Positions 33,855 to 41,861 of a stretch of DNA of 64,000 nt are shown one piece after another (within the stretch, counting starts at the first letter, position 1; the number at the start of each line of letters is the position of its first letter). The DNA is from CBDDGJ01 sp965227805 (lineage in GTDB: Bacteria; Pseudomonadota; Alphaproteobacteria; RS24): positions 124,001 to 188,000 of the forward strand of contig CBDDGJ010000003.1 in NCBI GenBank assembly GCA_965227805.1, given 5' to 3'. The position numbers were made by a program, and so were the translations under genes. Under the pieces are notes generated by a model. The model saw only the letters and a list, made by a program, of their open reading frames with translations. It was not told the DNA's origin and made no database searches.

Positions 33855-34805
33855 ATGCCCTCCCCCCCTTCGGCCAATAAGCACAAAACCCAGGGCGCGG
33901 TTTTAATTGATTTGAGCGCCGCTATTATTTCCATTGACGGGAAGAATCCGATTTGCCGGTTGGTTTCAGGTGGCGGCACATCGCTCGACCGCTTACCTTT
34001 CGGCCCCTTTTTCCCACCCGCGCATCGCACAATGGAAAATGGTTTGCGCCAATGGGTGACGCAACAAGTTGGGGTAAAGCTGGCGCATGTCGAACAGCTT
34101 TATACATTTGGCGATCGGGGGCGACATGCTGTATATGATACAGATGAGGAAGAGCATATTGTCTCTGTCGGCTATATTGCCCTATCGCCACCACCACACC
34201 CGGCGGGGCTTTGGCGCGGGCTTTACGATTTTTTTCCGTGGGAAGATTGGCGACAAGGACGGCCACATTGCCTGGATGAATTTATCTTACCCAAATTAGA
34301 TATATGGGTAAAACAAGACACCAATGCGCGTGATCGCATAAAAATCGCCTTTGGCCGCGACGGCCTTTTATGGGATGAGGAACATATATTAGAACGCTAT
34401 GAATTATTATATCAAGCAGGATTGGTGCGTGAGGCGACATATGATAAGCACCATAAATCCACCCCGCCTTATGCCCCCGGCATCGCTTTGCAATTTGACC
34501 ATCGTCGAATTTTGGCTACTGCAATGGGGCGTTTGCGCGGCAAGATGAAATATCGACCTGTTATTTTCGACCTGATGCCAGCACAATTCACCCTCACGCA
34601 ATTACAAAATACAGCAGAAGCAATTTTGGGGTTTAATTTACACAAACAAAATTTTCGGCGCCTCGTTGAAAAAAGTAAATTTTTGGAGCCAACCGGTGAA
34701 AGCAGCATAACACGTGGTCGCCCTGCAGAGCTTTTTCGCTTTCGCCATGAAGAAAAAACCGAACGGCCTTTGCCAGGTCTACGCATTGCCACACGACGAA
34801 AATAA
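33855..34805 (+). CDS. NrtR-like NUDIX-domain transcriptional regulator
   Basis: A 316-residue protein with a NUDIX-like domain (about 1-190) and a C-terminal winged helix. The DNA-binding part is unmistakable: 'VIFDLMPAQFTLTQLQ', 'NLHKQNFRRLVEKSKFLEPT' and 'RGRPAELFRFRHEE'. NrtR proteins sense ADP-ribose or related nucleotides and repress NAD genes. The NUDIX box is degraded: 'NGLRQWVTQQVGV' has RQ and QQ where active enzymes have RE and EE, so it should bind but not hydrolyse. nadE lies 9 kb away. Confidence 0.82.
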   Translation: MPSPPSANKHKTQGAVLIDLSAAIISIDGKNPICRLVSGGGTSLDRLPFGPFFPPAHRTMENGLRQWVTQQVGVKLAHVEQLYTFGDRGRHAVYDTDEEEHIVSVGYIALSPPPHPAGLWRGLYDFFPWEDWRQGRPHCLDEFILPKLDIWVKQDTNARDRIKIAFGRDGLLWDEEHILERYELLYQAGLVREATYDKHHKSTPPYAPGIALQFDHRRILATAMGRLRGKMKYRPVIFDLMPAQFTLTQLQNTAEAILGFNLHKQNFRRLVEKSKFLEPTGESSITRGRPAELFRFRHEEKTERPLPGLRIATRRK

Positions 34806-34814
34806 TATAACAAA

Positions 34815-34840
34815 AAGGAGCGGTGTTTCCACCGCTCCTT
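34815..34840. terminator. Bidirectional hairpin terminator between NrtR-like and porin genes
   Basis: A perfect 11-bp stem, AAGGAGCGGTG and CACCGCTCCTT, around loop TTTC. On the minus strand it is followed by TTTTTG, giving a good terminator for the porin gene; on the plus strand the tail is poor in T, so it is weaker for the regulator gene. Confidence 0.8.
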
Positions 34841-34866
34841 CCAAATTCGTCACTCACAGCTAAAAT

Positions 34867-35943
34867 CTAGAATTTTAGCGCAAGCGTTGCCCCGAATAAT
34901 GTTACATCATTACCCCCATCGACTTCGGCGGTTTGGTAAAAATAACCAAACTTCACACCATCAGCAAGTTTGGTGCTACCACCGACAAGCATTTCGGTAT
35001 AGTCAAGCTCATCCCCATTGGCTGCTTCATCTGTGCTGGTTGTATAACCAAGCCCATAGGTAGAATTACCAATCTTATAGGATATGCCAGTATTCAGCGT
35101 CGTTACCTCATTTGTGCCACCGCCAAAATTTTCATAAGTTGTTTGATTGAACCCAAATTCAAGGTTATCCATACCTATTTTTAACCCGATAGATGTTGTG
35201 GTCGGATCCTCTAACGAAGATGCATCTTCGCCCAAAGCCCCCTCCACAGCATTGCCCGCAAGCTGGGTAAAAGCAGCTTGATATTTGATACCAGCGCGCT
35301 TGGCCTTATAATTCAAACTAAACTCGGTTGTATCTTCAAATTCGCTTGGCACTTCAGCATTATCGCTGGCCCCGTTCGTTTTATTACTATTGGGTGTCAT
35401 GCTCATGCCAATTTGTAACCCCGCTATACGTGGCGCAAAATAGGTTAATTTCAAAGCATCACCGGTTATATGTTCGGCGCGTGTAGACATATTTTCATCA
35501 TCAACCCCAAGTTCATCTTCTATAATTTCATTGGTCATATTATTGGCATACATTTTCATGCCGGCAACAAATTTTGTCGGCGCTTGCACAGCACCTTTAT
35601 CAGCCGCACCATTTTCAGCACCAATAATCACTTTCCCGAAGCCGCCTTTCACATAGGCATAATGCTCGTCAATTTGGTCACTACTCTTTTGAGCCCCCTC
35701 TAACTGGATTTGAAAGCCATATTCCACGCCACTATCGCTTAGGCTTTTACCCGTGAAAATAATCTCGGCATCTTGCACAATAACCTCGCTTTCGCTTTCG
35801 CTTTCGCTTGGCATATCAGCAGAAATAAACCCGACATTATAATAGCCTGTAAGTTGCATAGATGCATCATTAGCAAAAGCTGGCAAGGTCACAAATGCTG
35901 TTAATGCGGCTAAAAATGGAAGTTTTATAAAATTAAATCTCAT
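34867..35943 (-). CDS. Outer-membrane porin
   Basis: About 358 residues. A signal peptide ends near residue 24 ('LTAFVTLPAFA', then NDAS); the mature protein is a run of amphipathic beta strands ending in Phe ('FGATLALKF'), as required for outer-membrane insertion. The pattern 'QLTGYYNVGF' after the signal and 'GFGKVIIGAENGAADKG' in the first third is that of alphaproteobacterial general porins (porin_4 type). Loops are acidic, which would favour cations. GAGGAT precedes the ATG at 35943. Confidence 0.88.
   Translation of the reverse strand: MRFNFIKLPFLAALTAFVTLPAFANDASMQLTGYYNVGFISADMPSESESESEVIVQDAEIIFTGKSLSDSGVEYGFQIQLEGAQKSSDQIDEHYAYVKGGFGKVIIGAENGAADKGAVQAPTKFVAGMKMYANNMTNEIIEDELGVDDENMSTRAEHITGDALKLTYFAPRIAGLQIGMSMTPNSNKTNGASDNAEVPSEFEDTTEFSLNYKAKRAGIKYQAAFTQLAGNAVEGALGEDASSLEDPTTTSIGLKIGMDNLEFGFNQTTYENFGGGTNEVTTLNTGISYKIGNSTYGLGYTTSTDEAANGDELDYTEMLVGGSTKLADGVKFGYFYQTAEVDGGNDVTLFGATLALKF
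35785..35808. repeat. Four 6-bp repeats encoding Ser-Glu in the porin
   Basis: A CTCGCT/TTCGCT hexamer occurs four times in a row and encodes a Ser-Glu run early in the mature porin. Six-bp units keep the frame, so slippage would only lengthen or shorten this acidic segment, probably a turn or loop. Confidence 0.8.
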
Positions 35944-36067
35944 TATAATATCCTCATAGCTATAAGATTCATATTTTTTAACGTCGCCAAACAATATGAT
36001 AACATTTACATATGACAACGCGTATGCCTATATAAGACTCATTATCATAAGTCAAACGATATTAAGA

Positions 36068-37303
36068 ATGAATATCAAAAAAATAATGCACACACCTATT
36101 TTTTACGGATGGATCATCATATTCATCCTTATTCATATTTTATCCATTGGGGCAGGGCTGGGCTTTTATGCGCAATCCGTTTATCTAAATGCGCTGGTGA
36201 ATGAGCATAATTTTGCTGTATCGCAAATTGCACTGGGCAATACGATTTTTTTACTATCAAGCGCCGTAGCTGGTTTACTCACAGCAGAGGCCGTCCAGCG
36301 AATTGACATAAGATGGGTATTTGCTGCAGGCGCCACCGGCATGGCGCTATCGCTTTATTTTCTATCCCATGTTGAAACGTTACCCTTTATCTATGCGGCC
36401 TATGTGTGTTTAGGCGTAAGTTTTTCCTGCATATCCCTCATCCCCAGCACCGCATTGATTACACGCTGGTTTATAAAGCGGCGCGGCCTGGCTATGTCTT
36501 TTGCACATTCGGGCTTATCTTTGGGCGGCATTATAATCACCCCTTTGCTCGCGCATTATGTAAGCGAAACAGGCATGAACGCATTACGGTCTATTTTTCT
36601 ACTTGGCTTATGCTGTTCAATTATTCCCATTTGCTTTTTTATCCGCTCATCACCACATAAATTAGGGCTTTCGCCTGATGGCATAGAAGCGCAAAATGAG
36701 CAGGAACAAAATCTTGACGGCATATCCGTAAAAGCGGCTATACGCAGCCATTTTTTTATTTTGGTAACACTTGCTTTTTTATGCGCTATGCTGGTGCAGG
36801 TGGGCATATTAGGACATTTATACCATTGGGCGCACACACGCGCCAATGCAAGCACCGCCGCCTATGCCATTTCTTTCTTAGCCATGTTTAGTTTTTTAGG
36901 ACGCTTACTATTAGGCATCTTTATTGATCGCCTCTCGCTTTACAAAACCGTGCTTGCTTTATTCGTATTACAAGGCATTGCCGTATTATGTCTGGCGCAT
37001 GCCTATGGCACAATTTATGTGTTATGCGCGACGGCATTTTTCGGCCTTACAGTCGGCACAATGCTTATGAGCCAGCCTTTGCTGATTGCCTCTGCCTTTG
37101 GCTTACGCGATTTTCCCCGCATATTGAGCATAAATCAACTTTGTTCAAGCCTCGGCATGGCTTTTGGCCCCAGCCTGGTCGGTATATTATATGATTATGG
37201 CGGCTATAATTTCAGCCTCTTATGCACCGGCCTGTTCAGCCTGCTTTCCCTTATTTTACTGCTTGGTGCAGGCAGTAGAAATAGCGTTTATCTTACCTCC
37301 TAG
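36068..37303 (+). CDS. Major facilitator superfamily transporter
   Basis: About 411 residues with twelve membrane helices in two six-helix halves. 'IFYGWIIIFILIHILSIGAG' at the N-terminus and 'ALITRWFIKRRGLAMSFAHS' (a family motif after helix 4) suggest the monocarboxylate/oxalate-formate branch; 'FLGRLLLGIFIDRLSLYKT' is the equivalent loop in the second half. It would move a small organic acid. The ATG at 36068 is preferred, because the family begins near 'FYGW'; the upstream extension to 35996 reads like non-coding DNA. Confidence 0.85.
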   Translation: MNIKKIMHTPIFYGWIIIFILIHILSIGAGLGFYAQSVYLNALVNEHNFAVSQIALGNTIFLLSSAVAGLLTAEAVQRIDIRWVFAAGATGMALSLYFLSHVETLPFIYAAYVCLGVSFSCISLIPSTALITRWFIKRRGLAMSFAHSGLSLGGIIITPLLAHYVSETGMNALRSIFLLGLCCSIIPICFFIRSSPHKLGLSPDGIEAQNEQEQNLDGISVKAAIRSHFFILVTLAFLCAMLVQVGILGHLYHWAHTRANASTAAYAISFLAMFSFLGRLLLGIFIDRLSLYKTVLALFVLQGIAVLCLAHAYGTIYVLCATAFFGLTVGTMLMSQPLLIASAFGLRDFPRILSINQLCSSLGMAFGPSLVGILYDYGGYNFSLLCTGLFSLLSLILLLGAGSRNSVYLTS

Positions 37304-37314
37304 GTGGCTTTAGA

Positions 37315-38148
37315 TTAGAAACTCGCGGGCATATTAAATTTTTCCGCCATAGTCTCACCTTTTACCGTTGATTTTTGATTTTTTTCGCTAAGCGATTTGT
37401 TAGGGACAGATGAACGACGCACCGGTGTAAGGCGCATACGACTTAGTTTTCTATCATTTTTGCCAACCACATGGGTAAGTTCCTTTGTCTTATATCCTGT
37501 CTTAGATATTTTGATGGCAATCATATCATTTTCGCGCACATTACGTAACGTAATGGGCGTTGTGCCAACAATACGCTGATTTACATGCACGACAGCGTTT
37601 TCCGGCTTGGTCGTAATGCGTAAAGGTTTTAATGGCTGCAAAGCTGCCACTGGTGCAGCGGCGGCCACACCATTGATTGATGTATTGATTTGGGACGCGA
37701 TTTTTTGACTAATCGTTGATACGAATCTAATCAGCTCCAAATCATTACAATTTTCACATGACTCGATTGAACTAAATGGCACCTTTTTTGTGGTAACATT
37801 ATGCACTTGTGTCGCTATAATATAGCTTCCATCCACGCTAGATATGCTAATGTCCCCAATCAATTCAGAATTAAACCGCAAAGCCGTATTACGCGCGCAG
37901 CTTTCTGCTGTGCAGCCAACTTTAGCTGCTTCTTCATCCAGCACTTTTTCCACTTCTGCCCCTGAGTAAACCGTAAATTGTTGCGACATACCCTGTTGCA
38001 AAGCCGTCTGTAAAACATCGGCGCGCGGTGCGAGATTATCAGATAATTTAATCGGTAATAACACCAAACTATCGCGCGCCAGCGTAATCTGCGTGCTCAA
38101 AAATATCCCAATCACAACACTTACAATTTTGTAAATCAAATGCCGCAT
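37315..38148 (-). CDS. Secreted PEGA-domain protein with CsgG/LpoB-like N-terminus
   Basis: A 277-residue exported protein (signal peptide ending 'STQITLA'). Residues 25-140 ('LVLLPIKLSDNLAPRADVLQ', 'NTALRFNSELIGDISISS') have the alpha/beta pattern of CsgG/LpoB/TolB-N-like periplasmic domains. Residues about 175-240 are a PEGA domain: 'LRITTKPENAVVHVNQRIVG', 'TTPITLRNV' and 'IKISKTGYKTKE'. The C-terminal 35 residues are polar and basic. PEGA domains often bind surface polymers. It is the last gene of a five-gene envelope operon. Confidence 0.75.
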   Translation of the reverse strand: MRHLIYKIVSVVIGIFLSTQITLARDSLVLLPIKLSDNLAPRADVLQTALQQGMSQQFTVYSGAEVEKVLDEEAAKVGCTAESCARNTALRFNSELIGDISISSVDGSYIIATQVHNVTTKKVPFSSIESCENCNDLELIRFVSTISQKIASQINTSINGVAAAAPVAALQPLKPLRITTKPENAVVHVNQRIVGTTPITLRNVRENDMIAIKISKTGYKTKELTHVVGKNDRKLSRMRLTPVRRSSVPNKSLSEKNQKSTVKGETMAEKFNMPASF

Positions 38149-38158
38149 CTATCCAGTC

Positions 38159-38656
38159 TCACTTTTGTCGGTTAAGCCACCGCCGAATGGCCATCATATT
38201 TTTATCATTATAGCCGGTAAACTTTTTTTCTACTCCACCTTGTGATGAGATTAAAAATGTTGTCGGCAATTTTTCCACACCCGCATCATGTTGCGCGCGC
38301 GTGCCCGCCAGTATAATATGACGCGCACGCGGGGCATAAGTATCTATAAACCGTTTAATAGGCGGACGTGTATAAATGTCTCCCGTTTGCGGATCATCAT
38401 AAGCATGAACAAAAATAAACTTAACTTTTTCATTATCGGCGGCCATATCAAGCAATTCCGGCATTTCGTTCTTACACGGCTTGCAATTTACCCACCAAAA
38501 ATTGATAACTGCCGCTTGTCCCTTTATTTCATTTTTGAGGGATACAATCTCGCCTTCCAAATTACGCCCGATAACATTAAAATCCAAAGCATATGCCGCG
38601 CTATGGGCAATCGCCAGCCACACAAGAACAAGCCCCATTTTTATTGACCGGTTCAT
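38159..38656 (-). CDS. TlpA-like periplasmic thioredoxin
   Basis: A 165-residue protein with a signal sequence (about 1-23) and a thioredoxin fold. The redox site is 'NFWWVNCKPCKNEMPELL' with Cys-Lys-Pro-Cys near residues 57-60; the cis-Pro is in 'EKLPTTFLISSQGG'. TlpA and ResA relatives reduce disulphides in the periplasm for cytochrome or envelope proteins. Its start overlaps the upstream 401-residue gene by 4 bp, so the redox protein is coupled to a secreted partner that contains at least one Cys pair. Confidence 0.85.
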   Translation of the reverse strand: MNRSIKMGLVLVWLAIAHSAAYALDFNVIGRNLEGEIVSLKNEIKGQAAVINFWWVNCKPCKNEMPELLDMAADNEKVKFIFVHAYDDPQTGDIYTRPPIKRFIDTYAPRARHIILAGTRAQHDAGVEKLPTTFLISSQGGVEKKFTGYNDKNMMAIRRWLNRQK

Positions 38657-39858
38657 ATACGTAACGCCTTTTTCATAATTGCACGAAGCTCTGTTTCCAA
38701 GCGCTTTACATCTATATCGCGCCCGACAAGCCGTGCCTCATAAGTGGTCGCATTGCCGATTTTCTGCCCCGATATATTTGCCACATTATGCGATAGCTGC
38801 AAATCAAATTGGTCTATTCCCATATTGCGCCCATATATCAAGTGAACCTTGAACATATTGACTGTGGCAATGTCTTTTACAGCGTTTAATTTTGCCGCAA
38901 GTGCCGCCTGTGTATCAAAAATAAAATCGCTATCCGTAAAATAGCGTTCATCATGATGCAAGGACGCCAATATATTCGCCACTGCCTGATATAAATTTGC
39001 GTTAGCCTGGCTATCAGCTATTTCAAAAGCAATAATATTATTAAAACGCTGCTCAAAAATTTGTGCTTGTTTTTGCAATAGATTTTTTTTGGCCCGTATC
39101 TCGGCACGCGGAGCATAAGCAGCTTCATATTGCCCGATTATTGTCAGCATATTTCCGATATGTTTGTAAGCCTCTATACCCGCTATAGTGGGCGATTGTA
39201 AGGCCGCATATTCGGCATCAATTAACCGCTCTGTAATAAATTGTAACGTCAGCCGGGTCTGACGCACGAGGTCTTGCGTTTGCGGATTTTGAGTAGCAGG
39301 CAAGTTATCAAATGCACGTTGGGCATAATCAATATCGGTCGCAAATTCGCGTATATCCTCACCTGCATCACCGGCCTGGTTAATCACGTCCACCCGTGTT
39401 GCCAGTTCTAAAAAAGGGATAAACTGCCGATTGAGGGAAACGCGCTGATAGAACACACATTGTTCTGGATCAATCCAATAGCCAGCTTCTTCATGCCCGC
39501 GCAAAACAAGATGGCTTTTTACCGATATATCCGATGTGACATGCGAGGAATATTCGTAATCCGTTGCTCTTTGCACATTCCGCATTTCGCTTTTCACCGA
39601 AACAGCAATATTTGACGTTAAATCTGCCAAAGCAATCTCTTTAGCACGCGCCTGCAGAACAATTATATCCGTGCGGTTATCAGCTTTAATGGGAAATGTT
39701 GCATAGCCATAAATCACGTCGCGCTGGGTATTTTCACCATATGCATCAACCCAAAACGGACGCACCAGCGTGGTGTCATAAGCACAATCAGACGCAAAAG
39801 CAGGGCTTGCCATAAGCCCGCTACACAAAATTCCGCATATGTAAATAAACCGCCGCAT
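38653..39858 (-). CDS. Secreted protein of unknown function, 401 aa
   Basis: A signal peptide ends near 'MASPAFAS'. The N-terminal part (about 25-150, 'IYGYATFPIKADNRTDIIVL', 'QARAKEIALADLTSNI') looks like the LPP20/FlgT-N type domain also seen in the lipoprotein heading this operon. The middle is alpha-helical and alanine-rich, with 'ESTIAGIEAYKHIG'-like repeats of helix-turn-helix spacing, and the C-terminal part is beta-rich. No membrane helix follows the signal. AAGGGG precedes the ATG. I do not know its function. Confidence 0.6.
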   Translation of the reverse strand: MRRFIYICGILCSGLMASPAFASDCAYDTTLVRPFWVDAYGENTQRDVIYGYATFPIKADNRTDIIVLQARAKEIALADLTSNIAVSVKSEMRNVQRATDYEYSSHVTSDISVKSHLVLRGHEEAGYWIDPEQCVFYQRVSLNRQFIPFLELATRVDVINQAGDAGEDIREFATDIDYAQRAFDNLPATQNPQTQDLVRQTRLTLQFITERLIDAEYAALQSPTIAGIEAYKHIGNMLTIIGQYEAAYAPRAEIRAKKNLLQKQAQIFEQRFNNIIAFEIADSQANANLYQAVANILASLHHDERYFTDSDFIFDTQAALAAKLNAVKDIATVNMFKVHLIYGRNMGIDQFDLQLSHNVANISGQKIGNATTYEARLVGRDIDVKRLETELRAIMKKALRI

Positions 39859-39866
39859 TATACCCC

Positions 39867-40718
39867 TTAAAACGAAAAGCCTAATTTTATCCCTACCGTT
39901 CTGATCGATCGGGACATTTCCGCTAGTTCTTCATCAGTTGCCACAAATATATCATCGTCACTATTCTCCTCAGAATCGTAACTTCCACCTTTATAATCAT
40001 AATAAAACATCACCGGCATAGTTTCCGCCACCATGAAATAATAACCAAACCCAAGCGAAAAAGTCGTGCCATCCATCACCGCATCACGTTTATACGTCGT
40101 AACCGAGCAGCAGGCTTCATAGCGCAAGGTGCGCGCATATTCCACTGAATCAAGCGACAGCGCCAGCTTTAGATGAAACCCTGTGCGCGCAGATTGGGGA
40201 ATTATGGAATCAAACCCCACCACAAAGCCCTGTTCTGTGAACTCTATATCATCTTCATAATCGCCATATGTTCCGCTTGATTGCGAATCCGCAACCCGCA
40301 CCCCCAAATAGCCCTTCATGCCATTTTCCACATCGGCAGAATAAAGCAAAGACCATTCCTTACGCTCTATATGTGAGTCACCCGTGCCAAATTGCGACAG
40401 ATCTACATTTGCAAAGCTATTTTCATCCAATGTGCCAGACATTGTCGTATAAGATAAAGCTGGCCCCTCACCAGATGTTCCAACGCCAATGGTAATATAG
40501 TCCAGTGAAGACGTTAATTTATCTTTACCATCAAGATTGTCGGAACCAGTCACCGTTATTGTGTGGTCATAGCTGGCGGTGCCACTACCAAGCGAAAATA
40601 ATGACTTAGCCATCGTGCTAAACGGGGCAAGACAAAATAACATCACCCCCAAAATAAGAGGCAATTTTAAGGATAATGCCCCACGAGGCAAGGGATAAGG
40701 CATAGTTATATTTCTCAT
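39867..40718 (-). CDS. Putative outer-membrane beta-barrel protein
   Basis: A 283-residue exported protein; the signal peptide is long and probably ends at 'PFSTMAK'. The rest alternates polar and hydrophobic residues in strands, with acidic loops ('DYEDDIE', 'SEENSDDDIF') and finishes 'RTVGIKLGFSF', the terminal Phe expected by the BAM machinery. No named family is recognised. It stands between the LPP20 lipoprotein and the 401-residue protein, with small gaps on both sides (44 and 8 bp). Confidence 0.62.
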   Translation of the reverse strand: MRNITMPYPLPRGALSLKLPLILGVMLFCLAPFSTMAKSLFSLGSGTASYDHTITVTGSDNLDGKDKLTSSLDYITIGVGTSGEGPALSYTTMSGTLDENSFANVDLSQFGTGDSHIERKEWSLLYSADVENGMKGYLGVRVADSQSSGTYGDYEDDIEFTEQGFVVGFDSIIPQSARTGFHLKLALSLDSVEYARTLRYEACCSVTTYKRDAVMDGTTFSLGFGYYFMVAETMPVMFYYDYKGGSYDSEENSDDDIFVATDEELAEMSRSIRTVGIKLGFSF

Positions 40719-40762
40719 AACATATCGGCAAAGAGGTAGCTTATCTTACACCCTTTACATAA

Positions 40763-41347
40763 TTAACGGCTTAATCTTTGTTTTACCGCTTCATCAAGAT
40801 TGTCAAGCAAGCGTTTATTGTTTTCCTGCAAATCCGGGTCAAGCTGCTCGGCAATTTCCTCAACGGCACTGCGCGCGGCGGCCTCGCGGCTTAGCCGAAC
40901 CAATACATATGTTTGAAAGCTATTTTCCGTGCGCACGGTTTGACGTTCTAAAACTTCAATACCTTTTAGTTTTGCCGTTGTAATATTACGCGCGGCAGAT
41001 TCAAACACGCCTTTTTCGATTGTGCCAACATTGCTTTGCTGGCCGGTGAATGTATCTGTTGTCATACTATCAACCGCTGCGGATATTTGCTGCGCGATTT
41101 CAACCATTGCCTGCGAACGGCCTTGGGCAACGCCCATAGACAGATTAGATAACCCCGATGTGCCAACACCGTAAATATAATCATCATCTTGTGGCGGTTC
41201 GAGATACCAGTCAGGCTGGTCTAAAACTTGTGCTTCCAGCCGTTCTGCTGCCAATTCACGCCGACGCTCTTCCGGTGTCAACGCACATGCGCTCACAATC
41301 ATCCCGATTAAGCCGATATACGCTATTTTATAAAATTGTGTCATCAT
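40763..41347 (-). CDS. LPP20 family lipoprotein
   Basis: A 194-residue lipoprotein. The signal and lipobox 'GLIGMIVSAC' put the lipidated Cys at residue 21. The LPP20 domain follows: 'QPDWYLEPPQDDDYIYGVGT', 'GVAQGRSQAMVEIAQQISAA' and 'GIEVLERQTVRTENSFQTYV'. LPP20 proteins are outer-membrane lipoproteins of unknown function; the same domain occurs in flagellar FlgT. AAAGGG lies 7 nt before the ATG, and this gene opens the five-gene operon. Confidence 0.85.
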   Translation of the reverse strand: MMTQFYKIAYIGLIGMIVSACALTPEERRRELAAERLEAQVLDQPDWYLEPPQDDDYIYGVGTSGLSNLSMGVAQGRSQAMVEIAQQISAAVDSMTTDTFTGQQSNVGTIEKGVFESAARNITTAKLKGIEVLERQTVRTENSFQTYVLVRLSREAAARSAVEEIAEQLDPDLQENNKRLLDNLDEAVKQRLSR

Positions 41348-41500
41348 TTTGCTGCCCTTTCTGCTACCACACTATATAGATTATGGTTTGTTAAATCCGA
41401 AGCACCTTACGCTTAAACTTTGCTCCTACATGCGATAAACCTATAAAATCCAGGCAAGAATAAGGCCAAAACAAGGAGTTTTCAAGATATATCCATATGA

Positions 41501-41577
41501 TGGTACAGCCTCCCCGATTTGAACGGGGGACCTCTTGATCCACAATCAAGCGCTCTAACCAACTGAGCTAAGGCTGC
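41501..41577 (-). tRNA. tRNA-His (GTG), non-canonical A73 without G-1
   Basis: A complete 77-nt cloverleaf with encoded CCA. Anticodon stem CTTGA/TCAAG frames loop TTGTGGA, anticodon GTG. The acceptor is GCAGCCT with AGGCTGT (G-T closing pair), the discriminator is A73, and the base before G1 is T, so the universal extra G-1 is not encoded. This is the tRNA-His form known from one clade of alphaproteobacteria with an altered histidyl-tRNA synthetase. Confidence 0.93.
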
Positions 41578-41661
41578 ACTTTTCATTTGCCGGATGCAAA
41601 CTAGTATATTTTGCAAGAAAACGCTATAAGTGAAATATAAAATTTTGTATAGAGGATATTT

Positions 41662-41856
41662 ATGGGCATTAACACAAATAGCGATATTATAGGCGAATTG
41701 AGCATTGGCGTGACGGATAGAAAAATGGTGCGCATTTTTGTTGCTGGCGATAATGTTGAAATTCCGATGGACTTTACCGCCGAGGAAGCGCAGGAAATTG
41801 CTCAGGAGATTCTTGCCGCTGTAGATATGTGCACCCGCCGCACGCGCAAAACCTGA
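41662..41856 (+). CDS. Small conserved alphaproteobacterial protein (DUF6324-like)
   Basis: A 64-residue soluble protein: 'MGINTNSDIIGELSIGVTDR' then 'VRIFVAGDNVEIPMDFTAEE' and a helical, alanine-rich end. From memory this matches a small family called DUF6324; certainty is moderate. AGAGGAT lies 7 nt before the ATG. It ends 5 bp before the permease gene and may be cotranscribed with it. Function unknown. Confidence 0.65.
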   Translation: MGINTNSDIIGELSIGVTDRKMVRIFVAGDNVEIPMDFTAEEAQEIAQEILAAVDMCTRRTRKT

Positions 41857-41861
41857 CCTAT

